Below, piece after piece: positions 40,071 through 42,165 of a stretch of DNA of 42,165 bases. Within the stretch, counting starts at the first letter, position 1; the number at the start of each line of letters is the position of its first letter. The notes beneath the pieces are model-generated. The model was given only the letters and a program-made list of their open reading frames with translations, ran no database searches and was not told the origin of the DNA. Source of the DNA: Nitrosomonas sp. (lineage in GTDB: Bacteria; Pseudomonadota; Gammaproteobacteria; Burkholderiales; Nitrosomonadaceae); NCBI GenBank assembly GCA_021774075.1, contig JAJFJK010000185.1:1-42165 (forward strand). The letters are read 5' to 3'. A program made the translations under genes and the position numbers.

Positions 40071-41894
40071 TCATTCTCGCTCGACGAAATCTTCGTAGCT
40101 TTGCTTCAATTCTGGCATGACCACTTGTGTCGCGTTGTACCCAATCTCGAATAATTGCTCACCGCGTGTGAAGTCTTCAAATGGGCATGAAGAGGTGTCC
40201 GGTGTGATCAGGAAGTCGCTTTTCGACATGTGCAACTTGGCTAGTTCCCGTGCACTGACATCAAGCACTCTGCTCAGCGTTGATAAATAACCGACTGACT
40301 TCATATCTGCCACGCATGTTTGGGCTGTGTTATTGCCAAAATTTGGCGCCAACATAGCTCCGACATCTACACCTAGAATATAATCAGCTTTTCGTTTTCG
40401 CAATACAGAACTGGGCACATTGATTAATACGCCGCCATCAACCAAGGCTAGGCCATCGCGAAAAATCGGCTTGCCAAATATTGGGTAGTTGGTACTTTCT
40501 AGCATGCAATTGACCACATCACCTTGTGAGCGGATTACTGCCTTACCGCTGATCAAATCAACTGAAATCATGTGGACTGGTAGTAATAACTGCTCGATTG
40601 TAAGATTCTTTAGGTATTTTCGGAAACGTTGTTCAACCAGGCCGAAACGGAATAGTCCCAGTAAGTGCCACTTGGTTGCTTTTGGGACGAATTTCATAAA
40701 TTTTGGAAGTTGCATTTCTTTGTTAAATAATCTCAGCAAGTGCTTTTGATTAAACCCAGCGCCATGCCCTCCCGCAATAATTGCACCTGCACTGGTTCCG
40801 GCAAGCCGATCAAAAAATAAACCGTTTTCTTCCAACGCTGCGATGACACCGATATGTGCCAAGCCATGTGCACCACCACCACCTAATGCCAAGCCAAGAT
40901 GAACACCTCTGGCAGCATGATAAAAGCGTGCCAGATCAGCTGGTCGCAGGTTGTTCATTTTCGAGTCGTAAGCGCAGCGTATTTCGTCTAGCTTCGTTGC
41001 AACGCCGTGTTGTATTACTTTAGCTAAAACATGTGTTTTAGGTTGAACCCATACAATTTGCAAGCGACTTGCAAGTCTGGGTTGTTGCTTAAGAAGATTG
41101 CCAATCTGTTCAACTCGTGCGTGACTTTTCGATTTGTTCTGCTCAGCAAACCACCAGACACGCTCGCATTGCATCAGCAATTCTGGAATTGTTCTGTCAC
41201 TTTTGATATCGACAAATACATGGTCGCATTGTTCAGCAGCTTTTGATAGACACCGCTGTAACAACGCTACATCGATTTTCTGATATGTGCCGTGGGGTAT
41301 TACATGTAACTGTCCGAACTCCATAGATTCCCAGTAAGGGGCGCGGTCAGAGAAAATTTTAATTCTTTTGTTTTTGTCGATAAAGTGCTGTGTAATCTGT
41401 TGTACAAAAGCAGATGTCAATTCTGAAGTGCGAATCAGTCCGATAATGCCGAGTCTGTCGCGTGTGATATTTCCGGCCAGTTGACCGCGCAGCCGATCTC
41501 CAATGGTACGACTAAGATTGAATGAGAATTCCGGTACTTGTTTGACCAGATCATAGAAGTCCTGTTTAGCGATTTCCATGACTTCGGTATCCATTAGTGC
41601 TGTTGCCGTGGCTGTCCGTTGGCCACCGTTCAACAAAACTAACTCACCGAAATGATCGCCCTGTTGCATGATTCCGAGCACTTGTTCGTTTCCGTCATCT
41701 CTGCGTACGCTTATGCGTATCCGGCCGGATAGAATTATAAACATACTTTCGCCGACTTGATCTTGTGAGCAGAGTTTTTCACCACTTTTAAACATGCGTC
41801 GAGACGCCGTATCGAAAACTTTTTGAATCTCCTCATCGCTTAGACTATGTAACAATGGTCCATTTCTGAGTGTGCTTTCAATTTGTTTTTTCAC
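40071..41894 (-). CDS. Cyclic nucleotide-binding patatin-like phospholipase
   Basis: This 607-aa lipid hydrolase resembles bacterial relatives of neuropathy target esterase. An N-terminal cyclic-nucleotide-binding domain (about 12-125, QDQVGESMFIILSGRIRISV, GDHFGELVLLNGGQRTATAT) is followed by about 180 residues without a recognised motif. The patatin domain (about 332-510) has the oxyanion loop GGGGAHG (338-344), nucleophile Ser368 in GTSAG and Asp486 in VDGG. The Ser/Asp dyad is complete, so phospholipase or lysophospholipase activity is expected. Whether a nucleotide really binds is unclear, as these domains often lack key residues. It is monocistronic. Confidence 0.92.
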   Translation of the reverse strand: MKKQIESTLRNGPLLHSLSDEEIQKVFDTASRRMFKSGEKLCSQDQVGESMFIILSGRIRISVRRDDGNEQVLGIMQQGDHFGELVLLNGGQRTATATALMDTEVMEIAKQDFYDLVKQVPEFSFNLSRTIGDRLRGQLAGNITRDRLGIIGLIRTSELTSAFVQQITQHFIDKNKRIKIFSDRAPYWESMEFGQLHVIPHGTYQKIDVALLQRCLSKAAEQCDHVFVDIKSDRTIPELLMQCERVWWFAEQNKSKSHARVEQIGNLLKQQPRLASRLQIVWVQPKTHVLAKVIQHGVATKLDEIRCAYDSKMNNLRPADLARFYHAARGVHLGLALGGGGAHGLAHIGVIAALEENGLFFDRLAGTSAGAIIAGGHGAGFNQKHLLRLFNKEMQLPKFMKFVPKATKWHLLGLFRFGLVEQRFRKYLKNLTIEQLLLPVHMISVDLISGKAVIRSQGDVVNCMLESTNYPIFGKPIFRDGLALVDGGVLINVPSSVLRKRKADYILGVDVGAMLAPNFGNNTAQTCVADMKSVGYLSTLSRVLDVSARELAKLHMSKSDFLITPDTSSCPFEDFTRGEQLFEIGYNATQVVMPELKQSYEDFVERE

Positions 41895-42025
41895 AGTTTT
41901 GCCTCGTGCAGCTTATTGAATCGGGCCGGTATACGATATTATGCCTGTCTATGGCTTAGGAAAACAAAGAACAACATGTGCTAATACCATTCAATTGAAT
42001 TTTTTAAAGCATTCGTTATATATGT

Positions 42026-42165
42026 GAGCCTCTTGCAAAACTCCAACAGGCCCAAGCGCGCAAGTGGTAGAAAAACGAATTAAGCTAAATTTTAATCCGA
42101 ATAAGCTTGAATATAAGCGTTTTTGCAATTTAGCCGGTCATTTCATGAGATTTCGCCAAATTTAA
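42026..42165. mobile_element. Possible insertion-sequence end at window edge
   Basis: GAGCCTCTTGCAAAACTCC resembles terminal repeats of some IS5-type elements, and the following AT-rich DNA has no frame before the window ends. Only the end is visible, so the assignment is weak. The rest of 41895-42025 shows only AT-rich sequence that must contain the patatin gene promoter. Confidence 0.3.

Overview
The window looks like a chromosomal segment of a betaproteobacterium or gammaproteobacterium. By eye it is moderately AT-rich. A Nitrosomonas-like betaproteobacterium is my best guess, but that rests only on protein flavour. Supporting signs are the FtsZ tail ending in DIPAFLRRQAD, the divergent rluD/bamD pair, a lipoyl-domain dihydrolipoyl dehydrogenase, TonB-dependent uptake and a TusA protein. 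Many short repeats and broken elements sit between otherwise ordinary housekeeping genes.

Layout. 1-6.4 kb: the 3' part of ftsZ, an SDR-type epimerase, a secreted metallo-beta-lactamase-fold hydrolase, a tRNA-Asn 3' fragment that looks like an old attachment site, and a secreted protein of unknown function. 6.5-10.9 kb (minus): an OmpR-type regulator, its sensor kinase and a TonB-dependent receptor in one likely operon. 11-12.6 kb: an IS21-type istB remnant and two small envelope proteins. 12.7-17.3 kb: a YchJ/SEC-C protein, rluD and bamD head to head, a universal stress protein, an AIM24-family protein and an alpha/beta hydrolase. 17.5-19.5 kb: a receiver protein coupled to an Hpt-REC-REC-GGDEF diguanylate cyclase. 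19.6-23 kb (minus): a three-gene set of retropepsin-like lipoprotein, inactive-transglutaminase/7TM protein and RimK-like ligase (the rlo-type operon). 23-26.9 kb: a small secreted protein, lpdA and proA.

26.9-33.1 kb is an accessory island, bounded by two nearly identical 230-bp repeats in the same orientation. It holds a NACHT NTPase whose C-terminal formylglycine-generating-enzyme/C-type-lectin-like domain is split by a frameshift. The end of that domain resembles the variable region of a diversity-generating retroelement (DGR). Next come a 124-aa helical protein and the truncated N-terminus of a second NACHT protein. All three proteins carry a similar Gly/Asn-rich motif of about 25 residues, at the N-terminus of the NACHT proteins and at the C-terminus of the small protein. 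This arrangement recalls NLR-type immune sensors paired with amyloid-signalling effectors and is the most interesting system in the window. A SPOR-domain D,D-carboxypeptidase gene follows inside the same repeat bounds.

33.1-38.3 kb (minus) encodes a complete phosphorelay: a PAS hybrid kinase, an Hpt protein and a two-part response regulator, preceded by a decayed MASE1 gene. 38.4-42.2 kb: a TetR regulator, TusA, a 159-bp palindromic element, a cyclic-nucleotide-binding/patatin phospholipase and a possible insertion-sequence end.

Several miniature repeat families occur. The most striking is a family of about 142 bp whose termini abut the stop codons of rluD, the RimK-like ligase gene and lpdA, and start 4-5 bp after those of the SEC-C gene and dacA. 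One of its copies is interrupted by the 230-bp repeat.
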